Of a stretch of DNA of 64,000 bases, positions 1-10,382 are shown in pieces (position 1 is the first letter of the stretch; each line of letters begins with the position of its first letter). The position numbers were made by a program, and so were the translations under genes. Origin of the DNA: Euphorbia lathyris (lineage: Eukaryota > Streptophyta > Magnoliopsida > Malpighiales > Euphorbiaceae); NCBI RefSeq assembly GCF_963576675.1, contig NC_088911.1, forward strand, positions 72,879,256 through 72,943,255. The letters run 5' to 3'. The notes beneath the pieces are model-generated. The model was not told where the DNA came from and did no database searches. It worked only from the letters and a program-made list of their open reading frames with translations.

Positions 1-237
1 TAAATTTACATTGAAATCATGTTAATTATATTCATTTGGAATACTTTTACGTCTTTATTTACTTCTTTGATGCAAGGTACCTAAATATTTGGTAAAATCC
101 AAATAGGAGCGAAAACGGAGCTAAAACGCAGCTAAAATGGAGGAAAAACCTAAAAAACGTACCAAGAATACGTATCAGTCAGAAGAACGCTCAAGGAGGA
201 CGAAAAGCAGTCGAGAGACAGGAAGAACATCTCTCTA

Positions 238-364
238 TCGCGACTGAGATTCTCATAATCTCAGTCGCGACTTGCGGAGGCCAGATCGAGGGAAAATGAA
301 GTTTTCAAGCTCGCCCCTATATCCCCTGTCGCGACTGAGATTTTCAGAATCTCAGTCGCGACAG
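238..364. promoter_or_regulatory. Two perfect hairpins in the Athila-1 5' LTR upstream of the TATA box
   Basis: Hairpin 1 has 14-base arms at 238-251 and 257-270 with a 5-base loop. Hairpin 2 has 17-base arms at 326-342 and 348-364 with a 5-base loop. Both arms carry the words CTCAGTCGCGA and its complement. Being upstream of the TATA box they would lie in U3, so they could act as DNA sites at the 5' LTR and as RNA near the 3' end of the transcript. The function is unknown; the structure is seen directly. Confidence 0.85.
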
Positions 365-480
365 CGAACCCTTCTGCACACAAAACACATGTTTTAAATC
401 GGAAAAACGCGTCTGTTCGTTCGGATAAAAACAACCCTTCACCAGCGGACACGACCCGTCATTTACAACCCTTCAACAAC

Positions 481-488
481 TATAAATA
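481..488 (+). promoter_or_regulatory. TATA box of Athila-1 5' LTR
   Basis: TATAAATA lies about 1 kb before the LTR end. The same sequence sits at the same place in the 3' LTR (12427-12434) and in the Athila-2 LTR (56141-56148). It is probably the element's own Pol II promoter. Confidence 0.65.
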
Positions 489-1478
489 AGTGACCCATTT
501 CAGAAATCAAGGTTGGTTAGGTTGGAAAAGTTAGAGAAATTAGAGAAGAAAGTTGTTATGTTGAGTTTCTGATTCAGAAAAGAATCAGAAAGTTAGATTA
601 CATTTCTGTAAACAATCGTGTTGTACACAAATTGTATTTAGATTAGTTATAAACACAGTATTAGTTTAGTTTTCATTCTGATAGTGGACGAGACCAGTCT
701 CTATTCTGAAGATCCAGCGAGAAGAATTGACGGCTGAAGCGCATGAGGTTTGACGAGCCTACGGAGTTTGAGAGAAAGATTGACGACCCGGATCTCAAAG
801 TTTTCGTTGCAATGCTATCCAAGTTTCTACTTCTCTGTTAACTTGTGGAAATTCACATTTCATTAATGATATACTTATTTATTCAATACATTCTTACTGT
901 TGTTATTTTGATATTGTTCTGCCAAAATGATTTTCAAAATGATAAATTGGTGTTTTTATTAAAACGTTCTATTCCATCTTATTCATATAAGAACTTTGTT
1001 GAACACTTAACGAATTTAGTTTTTATGGATGACATGATCGCTGATCGCGGCTTATCAGAAATAAAACACTAGTTTGATTAAGGTAGGAATCATCTCAACG
1101 CCAGGGGGATTTCTATAGTTCGAAGCCATTTAATTGAGTAAATCGCTATATTGTTACATGTCCATAATCTCACAAAGTTAAAGTTGTTTACTTTGCTTTA
1201 TGAAAATAAGATCTATTTTATTCCAATTACGGAAGTATCTGTTTTGTAATCAAAATTCCAAAACGGAATTGTTCTATAAACTCGATATAATCCTTCTATC
1301 TAATCCTAATTTACTAAAACCTATTCATCAACTAAACGTATTTCTTTTATTAAACCTAAACACGTGATTAAAATCGAATTAAATAAAGTTTTAGTTAAAA
1401 AGCGTTCCCTGTGGGTTCGATATCTTTTATTACTACAAGCGTATACCGTGGACTTGCGGAAATCGCTCAACAAGTTTT

Positions 1479-1499
1479 TGGCGCCGTTGCCGGGGAACG
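1479..1499 (+). other. Primer-binding site, tRNA-Asp type
   Basis: TGGCGCCGTTGCCGGGGA starts ten bases after the LTR end. It complements the 3' end of plant tRNA-Asp (ending in GGCGCCA). tRNA-Asp priming is typical of Athila-lineage Gypsy elements. The following intervening stretch to 1665 is AT-rich leader. Confidence 0.9.
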
Positions 1500-1665
1500 C
1501 CAAAATTTTTGACAAAATTTTAAATTTTTCGTGTTTTATTTCGAATCTAGGTTTAAACATACTTATTTTAACTTTTATAATTTAAAAGTTTTCATATACT
1601 AATTTATTTATTTTTCAAAAATTCTGTTTTGTAGGTAGTTTTGGTTCGTGCAAGATTTCAGGTTC

Positions 1666-2325
1666 ATGCGCAGTTCTCGAAGTTCAGGCATTGTACCAGA
1701 CCCTATAGACCCAGAAATTGAGAAAACCATTAGGAAGAACAAGAAAAATAAGAAAAACAAAAATAAGACCCCAGTAAAAACACATACCGAGCCAGAAAAA
1801 ATGGCAGACCCACCAACACTTGTGGAATACGCTAGGCCAGGTGTGGCCGGTGTAACCAATAGTATCGTTAGACCCAGAATCACCGCAAATCAATTTGAAA
1901 TTAAGCCAGCTTTGCTTAATATGTTGCAAAATAATGTAACATTTTACGGGTTACCTAACGAAAATCCTAACACCCATTTAACAAATTTCCTAGAAATTTG
2001 TGACACTTTTAAAATCCCAGATGTGACTGCAGAAGCAATCAAACTTCGCCTCTTTCCTTTCACTTTGAAGGATAGAGCCAAAGAATGGTTAACTTCTATG
2101 CCAGCCGCAACTTTTGCCACTTGGGAACAATTAGCCCAAGCGTTTTTATCGAAATATTTTCCTTTAGCAAAAACCGCAAGAGTCATAAAGGAGTTAACAT
2201 CTTTTTCTCAAAATGATAATGAGACTCTTTATGAAACTTGGGAACGTTTTAAAGAACTTCAACGTTTATGCCCACACCACCAATTACCCGTTGAACTTTT
2301 AATGCAAAATTTTACAATGGACTAA
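1666..2325 (+). CDS. gag: Athila-1 gag, N-terminal part (frameshifted)
   Basis: This is the structural capsid protein of the particle. The first ATG of the frame is at 1666. A lysine/asparagine-rich basic stretch lies near residues 25-40. A retrotransposon-gag core follows, with the pattern [12 protein letters not shown] ... [10 protein letters not shown] ... FLSKYFP typical of Athila gag. The frame ends at 2325 only because one base is missing near 2308-2312: the next frame continues with gag-like sequence straight into the pol frame at 2355. Gag and pol were therefore one polyprotein in the parent element. No zinc knuckle is seen, as is usual in this lineage. Confidence 0.85.
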   Translation: MRSSRSSGIVPDPIDPEIEKTIRKNKKNKKNKNKTPVKTHTEPEKMADPPTLVEYARPGVAGVTNSIVRPRITANQFEIKPALLNMLQNNVTFYGLPNENPNTHLTNFLEICDTFKIPDVTAEAIKLRLFPFTLKDRAKEWLTSMPAATFATWEQLAQAFLSKYFPLAKTARVIKELTSFSQNDNETLYETWERFKELQRLCPHHQLPVELLMQNFTMD

Positions 2326-2354
2326 ATCCTACAACTAGGGGTTCATTAGATGCT

Positions 2355-5300
2355 ATGTCGGGAGGGCTATTTATGAAGAAAACATCAGCCCAAGCGAGAG
2401 AACTTTTGGAGGAAATGGCAATCAATAGCAGTATGTGGCCCGCGGAACGTGGACATATGCCGGTGGCAAAACCATCATCCTCAACCACACCATCAGTTAA
2501 AGGTATAGTTGAACTTGATCCAGTCGCAATGCTACAAGCCCAATTTTCTGCTTTATCGCACAAAATTGATAAGTTTATGGCACCACGCGATATCAATGGT
2601 AATCCAATCCAAACGGATGTGGATTACGAAAATATGAGTGAGATCGAACAGGTAAATTTTGTCCAAGGGCAAAACCAAACTAATAATCCTTATTCTAATA
2701 CCTATAATGCTGGATGGAGGAATCATCCTAACTTTAACTGGAAAGATAACAGTAACAATAATGCCAGTGCTAATCAAAATCGTACCACTAATTATCAAAA
2801 TCAGTCAAAAGATACGATTAGCGCTTTATCTTCTAAAATCGACAAGTTTATAGATGCTATCAGTGGAAAAATAAGTAATCACGACGATGGTTTTAAACGG
2901 ATCGAAAATAAATTAGATCAGCTTATTAAAAACCACTCATCTAGCATCCATAATTTGGAGATCCAAATTGGTCAACTTGCTAAATCAATTCCATCCCGAA
3001 AAAAGGGAAGTCTTCCCAGCCATACGGAAGAAAATCCGAAAGAGCAGGTGAAGGCTATTACTCTTCGTTCAGGGAAAAATTATCAAGGGCCTGAAATGCC
3101 CAAAGATGCAACATTATCAGGAAATGATTTACCAAAGTCCAAAGAGGATATCTTAAACACAAAAATTTCACCATCTGACGCAGGTACCAAAACTTTTGTA
3201 CCCAAGCCACCTTTTCCGCACAAAGTCCGAAATAAGGACTATGATAAACAACTTCTAACGTTTTTGGATAAACTTAAAAATTTGCACATCAATTTGACAT
3301 TTATGGATGCAATCACACAAATTCCTAACTATGGTAAGTTTTTAAAGGATTTGATTTCAAAGAAAATCAGTTGGGAAGGAATTTCATCCATTTCGTTAAC
3401 TGAAGACTGTAGTTCAATAGTATCAAGTAATTTGCCCACTAAACTCAAAGATCCCGGATGTTTTACTATTCCGTGTAAGTTGGGAGATATTGAATTCCCA
3501 AGTTGTCTTTGTGATTTAGGAGCAAGTATAAACTTAATGCCATTGTCTATTTTTAACAAGTTAGGTTTAGAAGAAGATATCAAACGTACCAATATGGTTT
3601 TACAATTAGCGGATCAAACCACTAAGAGGCCATGTGGTATAATTGAAGATGTTTTAGTCAAAGTCGATAAATTTATTTTTCCTACCGATTTTGTTATCTT
3701 AGACTTTGCATATGATGTAAATTGTCCTTTAATTTTCGGTAGACCGTTTATGAACACGGGACGCGCTCTAGTTGATGTGTCGGAAGGGAAGGTAGTTTTA
3801 AGGATAGGAGAAGATAAGGTCGAGTTTAACATGAACAAAGCGATGAAATACCCTATGGAGGAATTCGTTTGTATGAAACTTGATTTAGTCGAGGAATGTG
3901 TCAATGATGTAATTCAAAGTGAAGAAATGATTGAACCTATAATAGACGAGGAATTAGATGATAAGGACCCAGAGCCTTTGATTAGAGAAGATGGACCAGT
4001 TCCGCCTTCAATTGTAACACCCCCTAAATTAGAACTTAAAGAGTTACCCAGTCATTTGAGGTACGCTTTCTTAGGCAAAGGCGATTCTCTACCTATAATT
4101 ATTTCTAACAAATTAACAAGCGATCAAGAAGAAAAATTGAAAGAAGTTGTTAGAAATAGGATAGGAAGTATGGGATGGCAAATTTCAGACTTAAAAGGAA
4201 TTAATCCTAGTATAGTAATGCACAGAATTCACTTAGAAGAAGATAAGCCACCTAAAGCGGATAGACAAAGACGCCTAAATCCGAACATGAAAGAAGTAGT
4301 AAAAAATGAAATTACTAAACTTCTGGACAATGGAATCATCTACCCTATCTCGGATAGTGAATGGGTTAGTCCAATCCATTGTGTACCTAAAAAGGGAGGC
4401 ATAACAGTTGTAAGGAATGAAGAAGGTGAATTAATACCTACACGAACCACCACCGGTTGGAGGGTTTGTATAGACTATAGGAACTTAAATAAAGCAACTA
4501 GGAAAGATCATTTTCCTCTACCTTTCATTGATCAAATAATCGAAAGGATAGCCGGTCATGCATTTTACTGTTTCCTAGACGGTTATTCCGGATTCTTTCA
4601 AATTTACATTTACCCGGATAACCAAGATAAAACAACCTTCACATGTCCTTACGGAACTTTTGCATATAGGAGAATGCCTTTTGGTTTATGTAATGCACCC
4701 GCAACTTTTCAACGATGTATGACAACAATATTTAATGACTTCATTGAAGACATAATGGAAGTTTTCATGGATGACTTTTCAGTTTATGGAGATTCTTTCG
4801 ATGCATGTTTACAGAACTTAGATAAAGTATTGTCTAGATGTGAGGAAACGAATTTAGTTTTAAATTGGGAAAAATGTCATTTCGTGGTAGACGAAGGAAT
4901 TGTTTTAGGTCATAAGATTTCTGAAAAAGGTTTAGAAGTGGATAGAGCAAAGACTTCAGTTATAAAAAAATTACCCCCACCAACCACTGTTAAGGGAGTA
5001 AGATCATTTTTAGGTCATGCAGGTTTTTACAGACGGTTTATAAAGAACTTTTCTGTAATCTCCAAACCACTTACTAATTTGCTTATGAAGGATTCAACTT
5101 TTGATATTAGTAAAGATTGTTTACAAGCTTTCAATACCTTGAAAACAGCTTTAGTCAGTACACCTATAATATCAAAACCCGATTGGAATCTACCTTTCGA
5201 AATTATGTGTGATGCAAGTGACTTAGCTGTAGGATGTGTATTAGGTCAAAGGAAGGATAAGAAACTTCATGTTATATATTATGCGAGTCACACTTTGTCC

Positions 5301-6929
5301 GGTGCACAGCTAAATTACACCACAATTGAAAAAGAAATGTTATCAGTAGTTTTTGCATATGATAAATTCCGATCTTATTTGTTGGGATCTAAAGTTATCA
5401 TTTATACTGATCATGCAGCTTTACGATATTTATTTGCTAAGAAAGAAGCGAAACCACGTCTTATTAGATGGGTTTTACTATTGCAAGAATTTGACATTGA
5501 GATTAAAGACAAAAAGGGAGTTGAAAACCTGGTCGCCGATCATCTATCAAGACTTGAGGATGAAAACGGTCCCATCGGTGAAACATCAGGCATTCGAGAT
5601 GATTTCCCCGATGAACATCTCATGCAATTACAAAGTGTCATAACTCCATGGTATGCGGATATAGCCAATTACTTAGCTGCACATGTTGTGCCAGATGGAT
5701 TGACTTCTCAGCAAAAGAAGAAATTCTTTTCAGAAGCTAAGAAATATTTTTGGGAAGATCCATTCTTGTTCAAAACATGCGGCGATGGAATATTTAGGAG
5801 ATGTGTTAGTGAGTTTGAATATGACTCTATAATGTTAGAATGTCATGCTAGCGCTTACGGAGGTCATAATAGCGTAAGCAAAACAGCAGCTAGAATACTT
5901 GAATGCGGATTCTTTTGGCCTACTCTGTTTAAAGATGTCCGTTCATTTATTATCCGCTGTGATAAATGTCAAAGAACGGGGAATATAGGAAGGAAAGATG
6001 AGATGCCTCTTAAGAACATATTGGAAGTTGAAATCTTCGACATATGGGGAATTGATTTCATGGGTCCTTTTCCTCCTTCTTTTGGCAAAAATTATATTTT
6101 AGTAGCCGTAGATTATGTTTCAAAGTGGGTTGAAGCAATTGCAACCCCGACAAATGATTCTAAAGTAGTTGTTAAGTTTTTAAATTCAATATTCTGTCGA
6201 TTTGGAGTTCCTAGGGTTATGGTAAGCGACGGTGGTACTCATTTCGTAAATAGAGCTTTTGAGTTACTTATGAAAAAATACGGAGTACACTATCGTATCT
6301 CTACACCGTACCATCCTCAAACGAATGGTCAAGCAGAAATTTCAAATAGAGAACTCAAATGGATACTTGAGAAAACAGTTTCGGCTTCTAGAAGAGACTG
6401 GGCACATAAACTTGACGATGCACTATGGGCATACCGTACTGCATTTAAAACGCCTATCGGGATGACACCTTATAGATTAGTCTATGGTAAAGCTTGTCAT
6501 TTGCCGGTTGAATTAGAACATAAAGCATATTGGGCTATAAAAACCCTTAATTATGATTTGCAAAGCGCAGGGAAAAAGCGTTTGTTTGACTTAAACGAGT
6601 TGGATGAATTACGCTATTTGTCCTACGAAAATGCGAGCATTTATAAGGAGAAAATTAAAAAGTGGCATGATGCCAAAATCAAAATTAAAAACTTTAATGT
6701 TGGAGATAAGGTCTTACTTTTTAATTCTAGATTAAAGTTATTTCCAGGTAAGCTAAAATCTAGATGGGCTGGACCATTTTTGGTTGTTCAAACATTTGAT
6801 TACAGAACATTGGAGCTAGAAAAGTCTAATGGCGACCGATTTAAGGTCAATGGTAATCGTTGCAAAATTTATTTCGACGGAGTTCCTATTCAAGCAATTG
6901 AATCCGTGGATAAATTTTATAAAAATTAA
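2355..6929 (+). CDS. pol: Athila-1 pol polyprotein: gag C-terminus, protease, RT, RNase H, integrase
   Basis: An open frame of 1,524 codons. The Met at 2355 is an internal one after the gag frameshift, not a true start. Domains in order: gag C-terminal part to about residue 350; aspartic protease with DLGAS at about 387 (Leu replaces the usual Thr/Ser); reverse transcriptase with FMDD near 804-807; RNase H with a CDASD motif near 955; integrase with an HHCC-like zinc region; then the catalytic triad D1234, D1292, E1328 (35 residues between the last two). A C-terminal module starts near GDKVLLF. All key catalytic residues are present and there is no internal stop, so the enzyme part looks intact. 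Confidence 0.93.
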   Translation: MSGGLFMKKTSAQARELLEEMAINSSMWPAERGHMPVAKPSSSTTPSVKGIVELDPVAMLQAQFSALSHKIDKFMAPRDINGNPIQTDVDYENMSEIEQVNFVQGQNQTNNPYSNTYNAGWRNHPNFNWKDNSNNNASANQNRTTNYQNQSKDTISALSSKIDKFIDAISGKISNHDDGFKRIENKLDQLIKNHSSSIHNLEIQIGQLAKSIPSRKKGSLPSHTEENPKEQVKAITLRSGKNYQGPEMPKDATLSGNDLPKSKEDILNTKISPSDAGTKTFVPKPPFPHKVRNKDYDKQLLTFLDKLKNLHINLTFMDAITQIPNYGKFLKDLISKKISWEGISSISLTEDCSSIVSSNLPTKLKDPGCFTIPCKLGDIEFPSCLCDLGASINLMPLSIFNKLGLEEDIKRTNMVLQLADQTTKRPCGIIEDVLVKVDKFIFPTDFVILDFAYDVNCPLIFGRPFMNTGRALVDVSEGKVVLRIGEDKVEFNMNKAMKYPMEEFVCMKLDLVEECVNDVIQSEEMIEPIIDEELDDKDPEPLIREDGPVPPSIVTPPKLELKELPSHLRYAFLGKGDSLPIIISNKLTSDQEEKLKEVVRNRIGSMGWQISDLKGINPSIVMHRIHLEEDKPPKADRQRRLNPNMKEVVKNEITKLLDNGIIYPISDSEWVSPIHCVPKKGGITVVRNEEGELIPTRTTTGWRVCIDYRNLNKATRKDHFPLPFIDQIIERIAGHAFYCFLDGYSGFFQIYIYPDNQDKTTFTCPYGTFAYRRMPFGLCNAPATFQRCMTTIFNDFIEDIMEVFMDDFSVYGDSFDACLQNLDKVLSRCEETNLVLNWEKCHFVVDEGIVLGHKISEKGLEVDRAKTSVIKKLPPPTTVKGVRSFLGHAGFYRRFIKNFSVISKPLTNLLMKDSTFDISKDCLQAFNTLKTALVSTPIISKPDWNLPFEIMCDASDLAVGCVLGQRKDKKLHVIYYASHTLSGAQLNYTTIEKEMLSVVFAYDKFRSYLLGSKVIIYTDHAALRYLFAKKEAKPRLIRWVLLLQEFDIEIKDKKGVENLVADHLSRLEDENGPIGETSGIRDDFPDEHLMQLQSVITPWYADIANYLAAHVVPDGLTSQQKKKFFSEAKKYFWEDPFLFKTCGDGIFRRCVSEFEYDSIMLECHASAYGGHNSVSKTAARILECGFFWPTLFKDVRSFIIRCDKCQRTGNIGRKDEMPLKNILEVEIFDIWGIDFMGPFPPSFGKNYILVAVDYVSKWVEAIATPTNDSKVVVKFLNSIFCRFGVPRVMVSDGGTHFVNRAFELLMKKYGVHYRISTPYHPQTNGQAEISNRELKWILEKTVSASRRDWAHKLDDALWAYRTAFKTPIGMTPYRLVYGKACHLPVELEHKAYWAIKTLNYDLQSAGKKRLFDLNELDELRYLSYENASIYKEKIKKWHDAKIKIKNFNVGDKVLLFNSRLKLFPGKLKSRWAGPFLVVQTFDYRTLELEKSNGDRFKVNGNRCKIYFDGVPIQAIESVDKFYKN

Positions 6930-7508
6930 TTTCTTTGATTTTCATGTTTTTAATTTATAGTTTTTTTATTTATTATTTATTTTATATTTATAATTACTAT
7001 TCTTCTTCTTTTTAATTTATTCTTCTTCTTTTTAATTTATTTGTTTTTTTTAATTAATTTAATTTATTTACTTTAATTTTTTATTTTTATATATTTATCA
7101 TTAAGTACAAATGAGTTTTGTTCACATTAGAATTTTAATTTAGTCATGTTATGAAATTTTCATTAAGTGTTAAGTGTTGTTGAGAAATTATACATGCTGA
7201 AATCTCAGTTGAGATTTTCTATGTTCCAGGATTTGGAAATCTCAGTTGAGATTCCGAAAATCTCAGTTGAGAAATTTTCTGTCTTTTTACATTTGAAATA
7301 GCTGTAAGGGATTACAGTCTTCTTTCTTCAAAATTTTCTGCCAGTTAAATCGAAGAGGTATCACTTTGACACCTATTTCTTTCTAACAGACACAACCTTT
7401 CACTTATAGGATTTATATATTCCTGTAGGATCAGACTTCTTCCATTTCATTTCATCTTTCTGAAAATTCTCAAATCCTACAGACTTCATTTTCTTTTCTC
7501 TCACAGAC
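6930..7508 (+). promoter_or_regulatory. Spacer between pol and ORF-A with three palindromes
   Basis: The first 270 bases are T-rich. Three near-identical palindromes built on AATCTCAGTTGAGATT lie at 7201-7216, 7238-7253 and about 7259-7274, followed by a pyrimidine-rich leader up to the ORF-A start. The palindrome word overlaps the AATCTCAG half of the LTR hairpins. Whether this is a promoter, a splice region or an RNA element for ORF-A is inference. Confidence 0.6.
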
Positions 7509-8426
7509 ATGACTAAGTCTTTGAAAAATGTTCAAAAGCGCACTTCTTCTCAAAAAGGGAAAGTAGATATCTCCGATAGATATGGTGCATGGTTTCCCAT
7601 TTATAACCATGACGAGGGGAAACGCTTTCTGCAATTCAGATATGCTCAATTCTTTGGCATGATGTATCTGGACGAGGAACTCGGGATAAGCGAAGACATT
7701 GATCGCTATCTGACTAATTTGGGTTGGACCAAATTTGTTTCTATGAAATTTCCTATAATTGGAAATTGGGTTCTGGAATTTTTCTCCACCGTTAGGTTCG
7801 TCAACAAGAGACGTGTTCGTCTCAGTTTTCGTTGTGAGGGGGAGGTATTCACTTTTGGATATCCAGAACTTCATAATTGGTTTGGTTTTCCACCCCGAGA
7901 CACAACTCAACGCCATCCTGGAAGGGATATGACTTCTAGAGATATATGGAGGATGTTAACAGGATTTTGGCGATTCAATCCACGTCTTGCCTTCAACAAA
8001 TCCATTAGTTCTAATTCCATGCTGTATCTGCATAAATTCCTCTGTCACAGCCTTTTTGGTCGAGTCAGTAGCAATATTGTGAAAGATACTGATCTTTATG
8101 TGTTGGGCAACATTTTTCAAGGCAACTCAGTGAACTCCTCAAAGATTTTAATGGAGGGGTTAGTTGCTGCTTCCCGTTCGAAGAAACGAAAGATTGGGTT
8201 CGCCAACATCATTTGTGGAATTATATTGGGAGCCAAGGGAACCATTTCTGTCCCTTGGACTGATACAGAACCATTCCCGATTTTAGACTACGAGTTCTTG
8301 GAGAACGAGGGACTTGTCAAACGAGTTTTCCGTTCTAGTCCAACATTCCTTTCTGCACCAGAGAGGCAAGTCTTCGTTCAAACGAAGATTAACAGGGCCA
8401 ATGCACGTCGTCTGTCATCTAGTTAG
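7509..8426 (+). CDS. Athila-1 ORF-A: post-pol protein related to ORF-B
   Basis: 305 codons, starting at the first ATG after a pyrimidine-rich leader. The N-terminus is basic (Lys/Arg-rich to about residue 22). It has a conserved LGW..F segment near residue 75, FGFP near 130 and LFGR at 182-185. It aligns end to end with the first ~270 residues of ORF-B, with LFGR at nearly the same position, so the two look like a tandem duplication. The pattern recalls the Athila ORF-1 protein family (Pfam PF03078), from memory and unchecked. Its place behind pol is that of the env-like gene of plant Athila/Calypso elements, but I see no signal peptide or membrane span. Function unknown. Confidence 0.8.
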   Translation: MTKSLKNVQKRTSSQKGKVDISDRYGAWFPIYNHDEGKRFLQFRYAQFFGMMYLDEELGISEDIDRYLTNLGWTKFVSMKFPIIGNWVLEFFSTVRFVNKRRVRLSFRCEGEVFTFGYPELHNWFGFPPRDTTQRHPGRDMTSRDIWRMLTGFWRFNPRLAFNKSISSNSMLYLHKFLCHSLFGRVSSNIVKDTDLYVLGNIFQGNSVNSSKILMEGLVAASRSKKRKIGFANIICGIILGAKGTISVPWTDTEPFPILDYEFLENEGLVKRVFRSSPTFLSAPERQVFVQTKINRANARRLSSS

Positions 8427-9155
8427 GGATATATATATTTTATGTGTTTCTGTTTGTTGTTTTTAATATATATATGAGTGATTGTTTGTCAATTATGTTT
8501 TTATAATGTTTCTATATAAATGTATATTATGGTATTGTTTATAATAGTGAATAAAAGTGCATTAATTCATTAGTTTATTTTCTTTTATTTAAGGAACAAC
8601 CTTTGGTTTTCCTTTAATTTAATGTTTCAGTTTTGTTTATATCAGTTTCAGGTATTAATTTTAACATTAATGTCACTTAATTTTAAGAGGAATTGGTTTA
8701 GACGTGTTAAAATCATCACCAATAGTCCCAATTTTACCCAGATTTTTCAGAATCTCAGTTGAGATTTCGAATTCTCAATTGAGACAGCGGAGGAAATTTT
8801 TTTTAGGCAAAATTTCGCCCCTTCCCTACTTGCTGTTGCGACTGAGATTTTGAAAATCTCAGTCGCGACTTGCGACCTGCAGGTGCGGGATTGGGCGAAA
8901 TTTCACCCTCTTTTCCTATTCCTATTCTATTTACCTATCCTAATCAATACCTATACTTACACCTATTTATATCACCTATTTTTACACCAATCAATCATCT
9001 TTTCTCTTCCCAATAACAAGATTCACTCATCTTCCCCATAAATATTTATCCTATTCATCTTCTTCTTCCTCAATTTACCACCATTATCTTTTATTCTAAC
9101 TTTCATCCTTTCATATTTTCTTCTTTCCATTCACAAATTTCACAAACAAAACAAA
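8427..9155 (+). promoter_or_regulatory. Spacer between ORF-A and ORF-B with three hairpins
   Basis: AT-rich spacer. A palindrome AATCTCAGTTGAGATT lies at 8751-8766, a related one at about 8770-8784, and a longer hairpin at 8838-8866 (13-base arms, 3-base loop) that repeats the LTR word CTCAGTCGCGA. A long C/T-rich leader follows, then the ORF-B ATG. No coding sequence is seen; a small ORF at 8850-9041 overlaps the hairpin and is not conserved in Athila-2. Confidence 0.6.
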
Positions 9156-10382
9156 ATGCCTAGACAAAAGACCGTTGCTAACAAAGCCAAGGCCACCGAA
9201 GTCAATCGATTACGGGTTCAATATGGAGCACCGTTCGATATTGCGACGGAAGTCGAAGGACGGAAATATCGCCGATTTTCTAATAGCCAAATAGAGTTCG
9301 TCGACATGCCTTTTCTTGACACCGACACGGTAAATACTCTTTCTTTTACCGAGCGTATTGATGAATATCTATCCGTGCTTGGTTGGACGAGATTTTCTAG
9401 TATGCGTTTTCCTAGTATTAAATCGCATATTATTGAGTTTTTGGTTACTTTAACCTATGACAAAAAGAAAGGAGTTATCTCTTTTCGGAATGATGGAGTT
9501 CATTATGACGTTGGGTATGCAGCCATGAACCGTTGGTTTGGTTTTCCTACTCGGAATTTTTATTCCAAGCCAAAGCCTTTTAATTCACACACGGTTTGGA
9601 AATCTTTAACCGGTTTAGATGTTTTTAGTCCAAAGAATACATCTAGTAAGCTACTTAAGGATGATTGTATCTTCTTCTTTCACAAGTTTTTATCATTTTC
9701 CTTATTTGGTCGGGTTGAAAGTTCAAAAGTGCAAGTTCGTGATTTGGTTGTGTTGGATGCTATTTTTAAGGGTTTGACCATTGATAGTATTGAGATGATA
9801 TTTACTAATTTAGTTCGAGCTTCCAAGTCCCGCAATAAGCAAGTGCCTATGGGTAATTTAATTACCGGCATTGTTTTGGGTGCTCGGGGTGAATTAGTAG
9901 ATTATCAAAATATGCCTCATGTTGGTTTACCTTCATTGGATCTCACGGCACTTCAAAGGGCCAATTTATTGAAGAAATTGGGACCACCCGCCTTTATCTC
10001 TTATGAAGCTCGTACAAGACGTGTTTTTGCTACCATGGGTAGTGAAGCCTCGAGTTCTCAAGGTTTAGGTGCCCAAGATGATGAAGAGGAATTTGATGAA
10101 GATGAAGAGGAGGAGGAGAATGTTGATGTTAATGCCAACGAGCAAGTAAATGTGGAACCAAATGAAGAAAAACAAGATGGATGGCAACATGTTTTGACAC
10201 AAATGAACGAGCATAACCGTCACATGAATTTGTGGTTAGATGAAGTCGTTGCCAATAATGCCGAAATGAGTTCAAGGATCATTACGTTGAGTCGTGAGCA
10301 CAAATCTACTCGTCGCTGGATGCTCTCTTTCTTCCGACGCCAAGGAGTTGAGACTACGCCTTCTCCACCACCATCACCTTGA
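9156..10382 (+). CDS. Athila-1 ORF-B: post-pol protein with acidic and coiled-coil tail
   Basis: 408 codons. The N-terminus is basic (about residues 1-20). A core like ORF-A follows, with LGW near 75, FGFP near 130, LFGR at 183-186 and GARGEL near 247. A strongly acidic Glu/Asp stretch lies near 308-330. A likely coiled coil follows (about 345-385), then MLSFFRR and a Ser/Pro-rich end. The Athila-2 copy (62706-63926) has the same layout, and its last 25 residues are especially alike. No membrane segment or signal peptide is visible, so an envelope role is not supported by sequence. It may be a structural or nucleic-acid-associated protein; this is a guess. Confidence 0.82.
   Translation: MPRQKTVANKAKATEVNRLRVQYGAPFDIATEVEGRKYRRFSNSQIEFVDMPFLDTDTVNTLSFTERIDEYLSVLGWTRFSSMRFPSIKSHIIEFLVTLTYDKKKGVISFRNDGVHYDVGYAAMNRWFGFPTRNFYSKPKPFNSHTVWKSLTGLDVFSPKNTSSKLLKDDCIFFFHKFLSFSLFGRVESSKVQVRDLVVLDAIFKGLTIDSIEMIFTNLVRASKSRNKQVPMGNLITGIVLGARGELVDYQNMPHVGLPSLDLTALQRANLLKKLGPPAFISYEARTRRVFATMGSEASSSQGLGAQDDEEEFDEDEEEEENVDVNANEQVNVEPNEEKQDGWQHVLTQMNEHNRHMNLWLDEVVANNAEMSSRIITLSREHKSTRRWMLSFFRRQGVETTPSPPPSP

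Larger units (their letters stand above)
1..1469 (+). repeat. Athila-1 5' LTR (missing its first ~43 bases)
   Basis: It matches 11958-13415 almost base for base and ends in CA just before the primer site. It contains two long hairpins (238-270 and 326-364) and a TATA box at 481-488. The only sizeable length difference from the 3' LTR is an 11-base indel near 130. Short ORFs inside it recur in the 3' LTR and have no sign of coding. Confidence 0.93.

Noticed and set aside
261..452. 63-codon minus frame repeated at 12207-12398
   Set aside because: Lies over the LTR hairpins of Athila-1 in both LTRs; no start context or family match.
7470..7916. 148-codon minus frame
   Set aside because: Antisense shadow of ORF-A.
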